DNA from: Dichotomocladium elegans
Taxonomy: Eukaryota; Mucoromycota; Mucoromycetes; Mucorales; Lichtheimiaceae
Direction of reading: 5' to 3'
DNA: 64,000 bases
NCBI GenBank assembly: GCA_025716815.1
Contig: JAIXMN010000009.1
Location: 620,001-684,000, forward strand
Of this stretch, positions 1-10,886 are shown piece after piece (position 1 is the stretch's first letter; the number at the start of each line of letters is the position of its first letter). The notes beneath the pieces were generated by a model that was not told where the DNA came from, made no database searches, and was given only the letters and a program-made list of their open reading frames with translations. Position numbers and translations under genes: made by a program.

Positions 1-1359
1 ATTCCAATCAACATCATATATTCTAGGCACATCTATTGAAAAAGCTATCAATCACCGAGCGAGCGTGGTTATTGACGAAGATATTGACGCAGACATGGAA
101 GAGAACATGAAGAAAGCGAATGTCACGGAATTGTAAGCGAATATATTACGGCTTGCGTGTAATACGATCTCATATCATTGTTGAATAGACGGCTTAACAT
201 TCAAAGGCTGAAAAATCAGATCAAGGAAATGGAAAAGGCGAAGGGAATTTCTGACGGGACGTCACAAGATGGGAAAGAAAATGTGTCTACGAAAGAGCAG
301 TTTGGAAACGTAAGATGGAAACAGCAAGCCAATATGATATATCGGCTAATAATTTTCTTTTTATCTTTGGCTTACAGGAGGACTATGCAGCAATTGTTAA
401 GGAGCGTGACCAATTGCGACAGGAACTTGCGCAAATTCGGAATGGCATTCCTGACTCCCTCCTCAATGAAACTCAAACAGTTATGGCCTTCCGGTCCCGA
501 ATCCTTGATCTTGAGAAAGAATCGAAACTCCTCAAAGAATGGACATCTAAGCTAGAGGCAACAGTGCTCCAGGGCACGCGCAGTGTTGCTAAGGATAGCG
601 ATTCCCTTAAAACGTATGAGGCGGAACATGCCAGGATCCAGGAACGTTTGAACCGGTTGGAAGATATCACGAAGATGCAACTTCACGATATCAATCGTAT
701 GCTTGTGGAGGCGAATTATCTTCACGGTGTAAATAGCGATGGTTCACTCAAGGACAGACCACAACTTACGGAGTGCGTAAACTTCAGATATCAATCATGA
801 ACAATGGACTGACAAATATGGACATTTAGCGAGGACCTGGAGAAGATCAAAGAACAAAACGCCAATCTTCAAATATGCGTCTTACACTTACAGGAGGAGA
901 TTAACGAAAGCCAAAGCAAAATCCGTAAAGCGAGAGATGTAAGTATTTGTGATAATGCGAGTAATGTTAAGATTAATTCGGATGCATCTAGATGATCAAA
1001 CTCTATTCGCAGCTTTTGGAGGAGATGAACGCGCGATTCAATAGTGTGCGCCAGTTTGAAGAACCTAACCCACATAGTCGTACTCCTCGCACTAAAGAAG
1101 AAGAACATGATCTGCTCAAGGTATGTTGTAGAGGCTGGCGTACGTTTATAGTAAATACTGATGACCATCGTAGAAACAAATCCATGATGTACGAGTTCAA
1201 TCACGACGAGAACAGCAACTCATCATTTCTGCGTGGTACGATCTTGCGCGTCGCAACCACAGGGAAGTTATCAATCTTTCCATCCGATCGACCCCCTCCT
1301 CCTGGCTTGGCCAGCAACGCAAGATATTAGATAGTCAGTTGAGAAAGCGCTTGTGCTGA
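1..1359 (+). CDS. HOOK-family dynein adaptor, C-terminal part (5' end outside window)
   Basis: The open frame begins at the window edge and is carried by at least five exons. Exon 1 ends at about 132 (donor GTAAGC). Later exons begin near 190 and 379, and after introns near 830, 980 and 1210; the stop is TGA 1357-1359. Almost the whole length is charged coiled coil with leucine heptads, for example VKERDQLRQELAQIRNG. The last exon holds AWYDLARRNH followed by SSWLGQQRK, which resembles the conserved C-terminal tail of HOOK proteins (AWYNMG...SFLAQQR). HOOK proteins link cargo, often early endosomes, to dynein-dynactin through this coiled coil and tail. The N-terminal HOOK domain would lie upstream of base 1. 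Alternative: another long coiled-coil protein, since coiled coils match promiscuously; the tail motif is the only specific clue. Confidence 0.6.
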
Positions 1360-1825
1360 TAGGTAGATCTATTTTGCAGTAAATAACATTGCTATATACG
1401 CGACTACTCTTTTCATACTGAGACGGTATTCCTTATTAAAGACAACTTGCCACACTGTATCTCATCCATTTGGTTCATGTGCGGTTACAACGAGGATTAT
1501 TATGTACATTTTATCACAATGTTTGTCCGATAAGTGCTCTGCATGACATCCTTGAAGCTGAAACAGGAGATTGTCTACTGTAGTTGGAGTATTCTCGATT
1601 TATCTGAGCGTGCAAATCGAGGACTTTATGGCGTTAATGATCATAATTTATTTCAGCAGGTCAATGAATATAGCACGTGACTTTTGTAAAATGATACACA
1701 CGCTCTGAGCGGACTAGCTGAGTGGAATAACAGTATTTGAGCAGTATCCTCCGCTTTACTGTCAAAAAATAAAATATAAAAAAAAATCTTCCTCGCCCTT
1801 TCATATATAACTCTTCGCCAGAACC
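1360..1825. other. Intergenic spacer, HOOK-like to RRP4
   Basis: About 470 bp between a stop and the RRP4 start. No coding pattern is seen. It should hold the 3' UTR of the coiled-coil gene and the promoter of RRP4; an A-rich stretch lies at 1765-1790. Confidence 0.5.
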
Positions 1826-2968
1826 ATGGTCGAATTACGCATTTTATCTCCCGTAGCACCTAAATTATCGAACGACAACAATGACAAGATGGATGTCGAT
1901 GACGAGGAAAAGCCTCATTTGGTCAATCCTGGTGAAACCGTGACCACCGATGCACAGTTCATGCGGTACGATCGATAATAATGCAGCTATATATTTCTCT
2001 GCTCTGTCCTGTACGGCTGGATCGCAAAGACTAAAAATTACTCGGTGCTTATAGTGGCCATGGCACGTATGCTGATGGCGAAAATGTTGTGGTGTCTGCT
2101 GTTGCTGGCCAGGTGGAACGTGTTAATAAGCTGCTGTCGATCCGACCTCTCAAAACACGATACACGCCAGAGATCGGCGACATTGTGGTTGGCCGCGTGA
2201 CTGAGGTGATTACCAAACGGTGGAAAGTCGATGTGGCAGGCAGACAAGATGCCGTGCTACTTTTGAGTTCGGTCAACCTGCCCGGCGGTGTCCAGCGACG
2301 AAAGAATGAGTCTGACGAACTGCACATGCGACAGTTCTTCGCCGAAGGCGATGTCCTGGTGGTAAAGTAGTTTCTTATATATGGGTCAGAATGAGAACAC
2401 TGACTAAAAGAGGCGGGGGGGGATTAGGCTGAAGTGCAAAGCTTTTATGCCGATGGCGCAATGGGCTTGCATACCCGCGGCTTCAAATTTTGCAAGCTGC
2501 GAAACGGTTCGTTCATTGTAGTACCACCTGTGCTTGTCCAGCGTTGTAAATCCCAGTTCCATACCTTGCCCTGCGGAGTCGATGTGATTCTCGGGTTGAA
2601 TGGCTACATCTGGGTCAACAAGAAACTTCAAGGACTGACAGACGGTCACGGAGACGATGTCGATGCCACCGTCACATACTCGAGCAAAAACGACGCGATA
2701 TCACAAGAGGAACGAGAGAATATTGCACGCGTATCCAACTGTATATCAGCACTTGCCAAAAAGTATATGCACATCAATGATACAATCATCATTTATACCT
2801 ATGAAGGTAAGGAAGCGAACGGGGGGGGCATCTGTATATATGTACTGACGTAACTGACGGATACCAATCTACATAGCTTCATTATCATACACAGTCAAGG
2901 AGCTCTTGAGGGAAGAAGTCATTGATAATATCACATCGGAAGCCAGTGCTCAAATGCGCATGCCATGA
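1826..2968 (+). CDS. RRP4: Exosome complex RNA-binding subunit Rrp4
   Basis: Cap subunit of the RNA exosome, the 3'-5' RNA decay and processing machine of nucleus and cytoplasm. Four exons are visible. Exon 1 starts at ATG 1826 (ACCATGG context) and ends in FMR. Exon 2 resumes with GHGTYADG, the family's N-terminal GxGT signature, and carries the S1 domain (GDIVVGRVTEV...WKVDVAG). Its end at 2361 joins 2428 as LVAEVQSFYADG, which fits the Rrp4 consensus exactly. Exon 3 has the KH-like region with GLNGYIWV. The last exon (from about 2879) gives SYTVKELLREEV and stop TGA 2966-2968. The full protein is about 300 residues, the normal family size. NOC2 follows tail to tail 195 bp away. Confidence 0.93.
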
Positions 2969-3162
2969 GTGTGACTAATGCTGTAAATAGAGCGTGATCA
3001 ATAATAAATACATCTCCATAATACTTTTAAGCTCAAATAACGGGAGATAGGCAGTGGGAAAATGAAGGGCAACAATGGAATTAACAGTTTTTCTTTCTTT
3101 ACCCCCCTCGTATACAAGTAATGACGATGCTAAAGTTACAACTATATAATGCTATGTTTGAA

Positions 3163-5981
3163 TCACTGAAGCTTTTCCCGCAGACCGTCTATGAATTCTT
3201 GGACCTTCTGGTCGTCTGATGGACTAAAGTCAGCCTTGGCGCGCTGCGTCAGGACGAAATTTGCCTTGATCTCGAGCTACACGAAAACCAATCAGTCAAC
3301 CCTCTTCACTCTATCTCCGCTCTAGTTCCCTTTTTATGTACCTTCGATGCAAGCTGAAGAAGCTTCTTGTTGCCTTTAATGTTGGCCTTCTTACCCAGTG
3401 CGCTTGATTTTTTCACAAATCGCTTAATCTGCAAAAGTGTGAATAGTCCGTGAGTTAGAGCGCTTTTTCATAGCATATCATTGCATCTCTCTTTCTCCGC
3501 TAGTGCAAATTACTTACAGCAACAATTCCGGGTGTCACCATCTCAGGAAAAGAGATATGAAAAGTATAACTCTTGTAGAATTCAGTGATGCACTCACAAA
3601 GCTGTTCAATTACACCATCTTGGTATACACGACCGTGGAGGTATTGTTTGGGTGCTCTGATATGAATATCCCAAGACAATGGCTTGAGGGTGGATGGTTT
3701 TGCACGATTTGTCAGCTCACTGCTCTCAAAGAGTTGCATCAGATAGGGCGCCAATGGAATGTAGATTTGGCTGGCGCGGCCCATTGTGATCATGGATCGA
3801 ATAATATGGAATCGTGCTGGGAAGTACTGCGCTGTAGGAACCAGCTGAATGGCGCCAAGCGCAACTTGCACCAAAGGATAGACAAGCGGACGCAGAGGCG
3901 ACTCTTCTTGTTTACAATTGTCAGCCAGGACATTGGACCAAAAGTCAATACAATGAATGTATTGCCAGTTGTAAACGGTTTGGTAGGATTCCTATTATGA
4001 GCAATATTAGTCTTTCGCCTAGATCGATAACCGATTTTTTCCCCTTCCTCGTTGGCTTACATTGCTTTTTTGCTGCATGGCATTACGAAGGTGAATTGCA
4101 AGTTGACGGATATATACAAATGCTTGCTGATAGCTAAGTTCTTGATCAATGCTATATAGCTGAGTGGCCATATTTCGCATCAAGTTAATGGCCGGAAGGG
4201 TGTGCTCGTTTGTAGATTTGCAATTCCGGACGAAGGTCAAGTAAATATTCTTCAGGGACATATCAAGGTAGGTGTTGGGTTTATCCTTGTGGACTCGAGC
4301 TACAGCAAGTGATCGAACAGCCAGGAAACTTTGGATGCGAAGGTTATCCGATGAAGATGGGACTGACCATAACTCAAGCAAAACCTATGATGTGTGTCAG
4401 ATTGTGTATATTCTCAATCTATTCGAAGTGCGGTTGTTACCTTCAAATACTCCTTGACCAGCTTAGGGAAGCATACCCAGTATGTTGAGCACTTTTCAGA
4501 TTCTTTAGTTGCAACATAGAGCATGTCTGAATCCGTAAGGTTCCGCAGCAAGTGCAGAAGATTCCCTAGATATGACTTGACAATGCCTTCACAGAGTTGC
4601 CATTTCTTCGAGGCACTAGGATACTTGGCCGATTTGAGGAAAGCATCGAAAACGACAGGCGCATTTCTCAATGTGCCAATTACAACCATGTTAAACACTA
4701 CGGCGAGCAAACGCACACGGTTAGTTGGCCCTATCATCCTACCCTGACTGTCGGTGTTTTTTTGGTATTTACCCTTTGGGCTATCGATTTTATATGCAAA
4801 AGAAATATTATCCTGTTCCTCCTCGTTGGACATGCGTGCAGCAGACTTAAAGGCGAGAAGAAGCTTCTTCATGACCTTCATGCTTTTTTTCGATTCAACC
4901 TGCTTGATCCATTCAGAAACTGTTGTCTTGGTGAGCAATTCTAGGCCATCGTCATATCTAACGTCCAACGATTTGTGGAGCTCGGATTCCTCTTCATCTT
5001 CATCCATGTCTTCATCTTCATCTTCAGCAGCGATTTGAGCATTGTCATCAAGGTCCTCGGCGTCTTCGTCGAAGTTCAAAAGATTATTTTCATCTTTTTG
5101 CAAATATTCATAGAATTCAGGATCGCGCTCCTTGAGTTCCTCGAGCTCCTGTTTGTGCTTCTCAATGTCCTCGATAAGCTTCTTTTTGCTGTCCTTAACA
5201 TTCTCCTCCTCATCTGAGTCCGCTTCTGAATCGTCCTCTTCCGCAGACTCGTGATCTTCGGCGTCGTCGAGTTCTTCATGATGATCGTCTTGGTCGTCTT
5301 CGTCTGTATCCTCCTCAGCTTCATCATCGATGAAAGCAGCAATAGAATCATCATCCGTCTCCATTTCTTCCATCTCTTCGTCTTCAATGTCCGTTTCTTC
5401 GACATCATCTTTGACGGAAACGTCTTCCTCGGAAACGATCAAATCGTCGTCATCAGGTTTTTCCTCGATTGTTTCAAGCTCGCCGAGTTCCTATTGATTA
5501 GATTCATCCTTGATCAGAAAGTTGAATTGGACATCCATGATGACACAATAGAAATTCACCCTATCGATCTCGGAATCTTCATCACTACCGTCGAATCCTC
5601 CGTTGAAGAACTCCTCAACTGACATCCTAGAAAAAACGTGTTCATTCTACCATTCGTTTTCGTAGAAACCCAAGAACCAGGGGAGCAAGCGAGCGATGCC
5701 TTACTTTTTGTCTTTTTTCTTATCCTTCGACTTCTTTTTTTCCTTCTTGTCTAGATTTTTGTGCTTCGTCTCCTTCAGTGCAGCTATTTGGAGAATAAAC
5801 GTCATTGTGAGCTTTGACAGATCCTTGCTGCACTCATTGCGTCCGTTTCTTTACCTTTTGCAGCAACAGGGGCCTCTTTGCCCTTTTTGGCGATCTTTTT
5901 AGACTTATGATCCTTCTTCGAGGAACGATCGTGTTTCTTGCTCTTCAGCTTTTGCCGAGATTCAGCTTTCGATTTGGACAT
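3163..5981 (-). CDS. NOC2: Nucleolar complex protein 2 (Noc2), pre-60S assembly
   Basis: Noc2 pairs with Noc1 and then Noc3 to move pre-60S ribosomal particles through the nucleolus and nucleoplasm. The start ATG at 5981 opens a lysine-rich, nucleolar-signal-like N-terminus (two exons, 5981 to about 5703). The donor GTAAGG there joins the acceptor before 5625 to read DKKMSVEEFFNGGF, which matches the way Noc2 proteins move from a basic leader to MSV(D/E)EF. A long Asp/Glu tract follows (about 5450-5000). The conserved Noc2 domain comes next: SLDVRYDDGLELLTKTTV, then VQVALGAIQLVPTAQYFPAR and FHIIRSM in the exon at 3500-3874. The last exon ends at the stop at 3163. If the splice at 5625/5703 were missed, the first two exons could be called a separate 70-residue basic protein. 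Confidence 0.9.
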
Positions 5982-6403
5982 GATCGTTGTGGTTGATCCA
6001 ATGAGGTAAGAACTAAAAGGACGAAAAAAAAAAAAATAATTTTTTGGCAGCCGAGTTTGATTTTTCCAATTTTGGAAGTGGCTTTGAGAGAGCGCTCTCT
6101 CTTTTTCAGTTGAAACATGGGGAGAATCTTGTGCGCATTTCTAGAACTACCAATTATGGAGCACCTATTCCCGAGTTGATCTGCTGTGTGCTGCATTTGC
6201 TGGTTCGCCAGGACAGTAAGGCGGCTTCTTGCTATCAAAGGGACAAAAAATCGGTGCCACCTTAAGCAATCATGTGTTTTATCACTCGCAGCGCGCGGAG
6301 TATAAATATATCAAAGCATGCTGAATGCCCCTAATCCCCCATATAGGCGACTTGTTCACTGTAACGCACGTTATTGTCCTGGCGTCGTTGCCATTCATTC
6401 GCC
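5982..6403. promoter_or_regulatory. Shared divergent promoter region NOC2 / COG8
   Basis: 422 bp separate the two divergent start codons. A good TATA-like element, tataaatata, lies at 6301-6310 on the + strand, about 95 bp before the COG8 ATG. A poly-A/poly-T tract (6022-6050) lies near the NOC2 side. The promoter role is inferred from position and the TATA-like box only. Confidence 0.4.
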
Positions 6404-8521
6404 ATGAGCATCCCCGATCTCGACGGCAACGAAGCACTCTTACATCTCCTTGGAGAGTCTTGGGATGCTAAGCAATATAAATCGATTGAGTCTTCCAAAT
6501 GGACGCGCGATTACCTTACACGTCTGACGTCGCTTCCTCTGGATGAGCTTCTTCGTGAGCCAGCCGAGCTTCGCGTTGAGCAGGAAAAGCTACGAATGGA
6601 TGCTCAACAGCTTGCATTTAATGACTATCCTGCATTTATACACGCCAATACGTGCCGCCATCTCGTCGATTCCACGCTTGACGAGCTGCAGGGGCACCTC
6701 GGCGAGTTCCTGGACTCCGTGCCTGCGCTGAAGAGCGCTTGCGAAGCATTCGAGAAAGGCACAGCGGACATTATGGACGAACGCAACAAAATTACTCGTG
6801 TCCTTGAGCATCAGAATGTGCTTGTCGATTTGCTTGAAATTCCGCAACTCATGGAGACGTGTGTCTGGAACGGGTACTACTCCGAGGCAATGGACCTGGC
6901 GTCCCATGTCCGGCTGCTTTGCGTCCGCTATCCGCTCGAGATTGTCCAATCGATTCAAAAACAGGTCCAGACATCGGTAGATCTGATGCTTGTTCAACTC
7001 GTGTCCCACTTGAGACGTCCTATTAAGCTTGCGGCGGCCATGAACGTGATTGGGCATTTGCGGCGGATGGACGTCTTCACATCCGAAGTTGAGCTGAGGA
7101 TGATGTTCCTCCGATGTCGGCACGACCACTTGACGCAGCGACTTGAGCGGATAAAACGCGGAGAGGGGGAGGCATTTGAGTATACCAAACGGTATATTGA
7201 CGTGATGAGAGAGCAGATGTTTGAGATTGCTACCCAGTACATGTCCGTCTTCTCCCAGCAGGAGCAGCAGAGTATATTGATTTTGTCCGACTACATGATC
7301 CGGCTCCTGAGAGACATCCAAGCGCTTTTGGAGGCGCAGCTACCGAAGATCAGTGATACCTCATCCCTCGCCTCCATTCTCACCCAGCTCCAGTACTGTG
7401 GCATGTCACTCGGCCGTGTCGGGTTGGATTTCCGATATTTGCTCGTCCATCTATTCGAAGAAAATGTACGGCCCCTTCTGTTCGAACGGATTAACGTAGC
7501 TACAGAAACCCTCGTCCAGTCCATCGTCAACAACGCGTCTTCCCCATCGTCATGGATGTCGAGCAGCCGGTATAGCCCGAATCATCAGCTGGAGGACGTT
7601 CGCAGCAATCAACCGCCTATGCTCCTTGTAGATTATCCGCCACTTGCCATCTTCACAAATGCCATTCTTACGACGTTCAATGCCCTCCGCCTACTTCCAG
7701 CATTGAATCTGCTCGAACCGATCTCCAAACACCTTGATGCCTGTTTTCTAGAAATTGGAAGTGCTCTTAAGCAGTATGTGACGCAGGTGAGGGAAGGACC
7801 CTTATCTGATGAGCAGAGTGTTGTCGACTCGTTCGTGCTGGCCTATGTCCGATGCTGTGTTCCCTATTTAAGGGATTGCCTTTTCAATGGCATCTATGGC
7901 AGCGTTCGCCATGGGGCCGATATCTATGACAAGGACCTTGAGGCGCTGCTGGGTGTGACTTCTCAGGAGAAGGATGAAATGGTTGATGGTGATGTGCCGG
8001 AGAGTTCGCCGATAGACGCGGAGGAAAAGACGTCTTCCCAAGCAACAGCGCCAGACGGAGCTCACCAAGCTGTACCGCAAGCGAATGTTCAAGCGGCCGA
8101 GATATCCGCTGAAGAAAAGACCGCAGATGATACTATTCACAAAGAGAGCTCGGATCCCAACAAGAGCGAACCCTCCAGCAATTTTGAGGTGTACGGAGCC
8201 GCTCCCGAAGAGCATGACATCGATTTGCAAAAGCACCAAGACGAAGCAAACGGATCCCATAAAGAGACAGAAATAGCGGCGGAGAGGGATAGCGTACCTG
8301 CAGATCCAGCACAGAAGAATGAAGAAACTGGAACAGAAAATAATAGTATGCATGCGCAAGGCGATGGCGAAGGACAAGCAAATCAGAAGGAGAACGCACA
8401 TGACACCAATGATAGCAACCCATCTGCTAAAGATAAAAGTGAAAACATTCCACCAGATGCCAAGACGAAGCCGTCTACTGAAAGGAAAAAGAGACACAAT
8501 GGAAAAAAGAAGAAACACTAG
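6404..8521 (+). CDS. COG8: Conserved oligomeric Golgi complex subunit 8 (Dor1 family)
   Basis: COG8 is part of lobe B of the COG tether, which captures intra-Golgi retrograde vesicles. It is a single uninterrupted exon, unusual here. The start is taken at ATG 6404 (CGCCATGAG); the frame is open 30 bp further up but has no ATG there. The Dor1 domain covers roughly residues 40-370, with typical segments WTRDYLTRLTSLPLDELLRE, NDYPAFI and LMETCVWNGYYSEAMDL. After the helical core (to about residue 520) comes a hydrophilic extension of about 180 residues rich in E, D, K, S and P, ending in a basic run (KKRHNGKKKKH). That tail is longer than in many COG8 proteins and is probably disordered. Confidence 0.9.
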   Translation: MSIPDLDGNEALLHLLGESWDAKQYKSIESSKWTRDYLTRLTSLPLDELLREPAELRVEQEKLRMDAQQLAFNDYPAFIHANTCRHLVDSTLDELQGHLGEFLDSVPALKSACEAFEKGTADIMDERNKITRVLEHQNVLVDLLEIPQLMETCVWNGYYSEAMDLASHVRLLCVRYPLEIVQSIQKQVQTSVDLMLVQLVSHLRRPIKLAAAMNVIGHLRRMDVFTSEVELRMMFLRCRHDHLTQRLERIKRGEGEAFEYTKRYIDVMREQMFEIATQYMSVFSQQEQQSILILSDYMIRLLRDIQALLEAQLPKISDTSSLASILTQLQYCGMSLGRVGLDFRYLLVHLFEENVRPLLFERINVATETLVQSIVNNASSPSSWMSSSRYSPNHQLEDVRSNQPPMLLVDYPPLAIFTNAILTTFNALRLLPALNLLEPISKHLDACFLEIGSALKQYVTQVREGPLSDEQSVVDSFVLAYVRCCVPYLRDCLFNGIYGSVRHGADIYDKDLEALLGVTSQEKDEMVDGDVPESSPIDAEEKTSSQATAPDGAHQAVPQANVQAAEISAEEKTADDTIHKESSDPNKSEPSSNFEVYGAAPEEHDIDLQKHQDEANGSHKETEIAAERDSVPADPAQKNEETGTENNSMHAQGDGEGQANQKENAHDTNDSNPSAKDKSENIPPDAKTKPSTERKKRHNGKKKKH

Positions 8522-8667
8522 AACCCCCGCCACGCCCTCAGCTAATAGTGTACATATGAATACCAGAATATCCAGTAAACCAAACTGTTTTGATCGACGC
8601 AGTAGTATATACGCACATGAGGTGCGGAAATGTTGCCATTATCAAGATCAATGATGAAATGAGGAGA

Positions 8668-10886
8668 CTATGAACCGATTGATTCTTTCGAACCGACGTT
8701 CGTTGCTTCGTTCTCGCGACCAATAGCGTCCTCTTCTGCATCGGTCTTGTCGTTCTTGCGATGGATCAAGTAAAAGAGGACAGCGCAGACGCCCATTGCT
8801 CCAGAAAGGCCTGTGTAGAGCCACTTGAGTTTCGGGTCAACAGCAACAGAGACCAAAGCAAACGCTAGGAGCGCAGCGAAGCAGTTGGAGAACAAGAACA
8901 AGGCCATAACAAGCGATTTCATCATGGCAGGAGCCTTCTTGTAGGCGTATTCGAGACCGGTGATGGAAGCAAATATTTCAGAAATACCGATCAGAATGTA
9001 GGCTGGGACAGTTAATGCAGCAGATACATTATTTTTTTTGCCGGTAGGATGATCATAATAAGGAGGGCTGTTGTAGACGATGGTTTGAACGATAGCAGCA
9101 TACTGTTATCATAAAATGCAAAAGTCAATGAGATTGCAACTCCTTCTCTTCTCTCCACCCTTTATCTAGAGGCGTTTTTTTTTTTTTAAAAAAAAAAGAG
9201 ATACATACCGCCATTGCCAAGGACGCAAATAAAAACCCTATGGCAATTCGCCGAATAGGTCGCATCTGAATGCCCATCCGCCGAAGCCCCGGATAAAATA
9301 TACGGTCAGCAATGGGGATGACAATGATCAAGGTAAGCGGATTAATATTTTGCATGATATCGTTGGCTATTGTTAGAAGAAAGAATTAGCTGTGGTTATT
9401 ACGATCATGGTTGCAGACCGATATTTACGAACTGAGCCGGTAAGCATAGTCTAAACAGAGCAATTAGGCATCGGTACGTTCCTCCACATATAAAGTACCT
9501 ACCGCGGTCATGGATACCAAATTATTGGTCATCTGGGAGTAGCAAAGCCAATATACTGGAAACCAGCAGAAGACAATGCATGCCTTAAATGTTCGTCGAA
9601 GTTCATCCACAAAGGTATCATCCCAGGTGATGTATTTCACGACCTCGGGGTTGGTTAACTTCATCTTTGAAGGCTTTGTTCCTTCAAGACCATACTTTGG
9701 AATCATTCGCACGACCTTTGCGACCTCGAGAAAGATGCTGCCCCGGGGCGGATGCTGTTTGTACAGTTTCCTGCCCAATACGACGATCAGGATACCGGGA
9801 ATGAACATGCAGGTCGGTAAGAGGTACGCAGACCAGAATCCAACATTTTTTTCGAGAATCGTGGTACAGATGCCGGACAGGGCACCGACGTTGATACCCC
9901 AGTAGAAAACATTGAAGAGTTTCTGGTACGTTGCCTGGGGTGTAACGATCACCCGCTCCTCTTGCTCCTGCTTTTTCCCCAACCAGCTGACCTTGTGCTG
10001 CGTCCGGATAAAGGGCTTCTGTACAGTGTATTGTTCTGCAACGAGAGGCGACACATTCGCTTTGATCCCGCCCGTACCCAGGCCAATCACAACGAGAGCC
10101 ACCACAAAGGCCGGGAAGGCAGCACCGCTCTCGATCGATGAAGGAGCCGACGATGCCGTCAGGATGATTAATCCTACCATGTAGATGCATGCAAATACCA
10201 CAATGGTATTGTATTTTCCGAGGTACTGGTCTGCAATCATGCCCCCAATGATCTATGCAAAACAGTTGACAGACAAACAAAACAAACGCAAAGCAAGCAA
10301 GAGAATTGGGGTGTTGGGGGAGGGGGCTGTGGGGGGGGAGAGCGAGGAAATGACACATACTGGGGTAATATAGCACCAAAACCTTTAGGGCGAGGATGGG
10401 AGAGGAAACCGACCGAAGGTCAACGTTAGACGTTTGAATGAACAAAAAGATTCTAGCAAAGTGGACTTACTGAAAAAACGTAGTTAGGGCCGTAGCAACC
10501 TGTTGCCCTTTACCCAATGCGCCAGGCGTCTCTGCCGGATCTGAACGTAACAACAGATTATCCGAAGAACATCTTGCTGAGTTATGTATACAGGAACCAA
10601 AAAGATATGAGATCGACGTACATGATTTGGGCGGAGGCTGTTGGATGTAGTTCTGAAAGGGCCCGCTGAGACCATAGTAGGTAAACCGCTCGCAGAATTC
10701 AATGAGGATGACTAGAAAACCTGACTTTGGGATGGCATCTGCTACCTCACGTAGCTCATCCCAGTCCTTGGCTGTAGGGACTGGATACATCTCTCCATCC
10801 TCGCCACGAACGTATTCAACGTTTTCTGTTTGGAACTCCTCGACTACAGATTCAGAATCAGGAACTTCCTCTTTAACTTTTGGCAT
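8668..10886 (-). CDS. PTR2: Proton-coupled di/tripeptide transporter, PTR2/POT family
   Basis: A plasma-membrane symporter of the POT/PTR family (12 membrane spans) importing small peptides with protons. The start is ATG 10886, after which an acidic cytosolic N-terminus precedes FCERFTYYGL, the first PTR signature (ERFxYYG). The second signature is FYWGINVGALS. A loop with basic residues (KKQEQEERVIVTP) lies before it. Exons run 10886-10680, about 10560-10480, about 10250-9500, 9355-9220 and so on, to 8925-8670, the last giving further spans and an acidic tail ending GSKESIGS. Several introns break the spans. One intron begins just below 9205 and holds a T13A10 homopolymer pair. The family assignment is firm; substrate range is not visible. 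Confidence 0.92.
9175..9197. repeat. T13A10 homopolymer junction in a PTR2 intron
   Basis: Thirteen T followed by ten A on the + strand, directly inside the donor side of a PTR2 intron (donor GTATGT near 9205 on the minus strand). It can fold as a perfect short hairpin and is a likely slippage site. Confidence 0.8.

Noticed and set aside
5251..5622. Long plus frames opposite the acidic NOC2 region
   Set aside because: They are the mirror of GAA/GAT-rich codons (Phe/Ile/Val-rich translation), a usual shadow.
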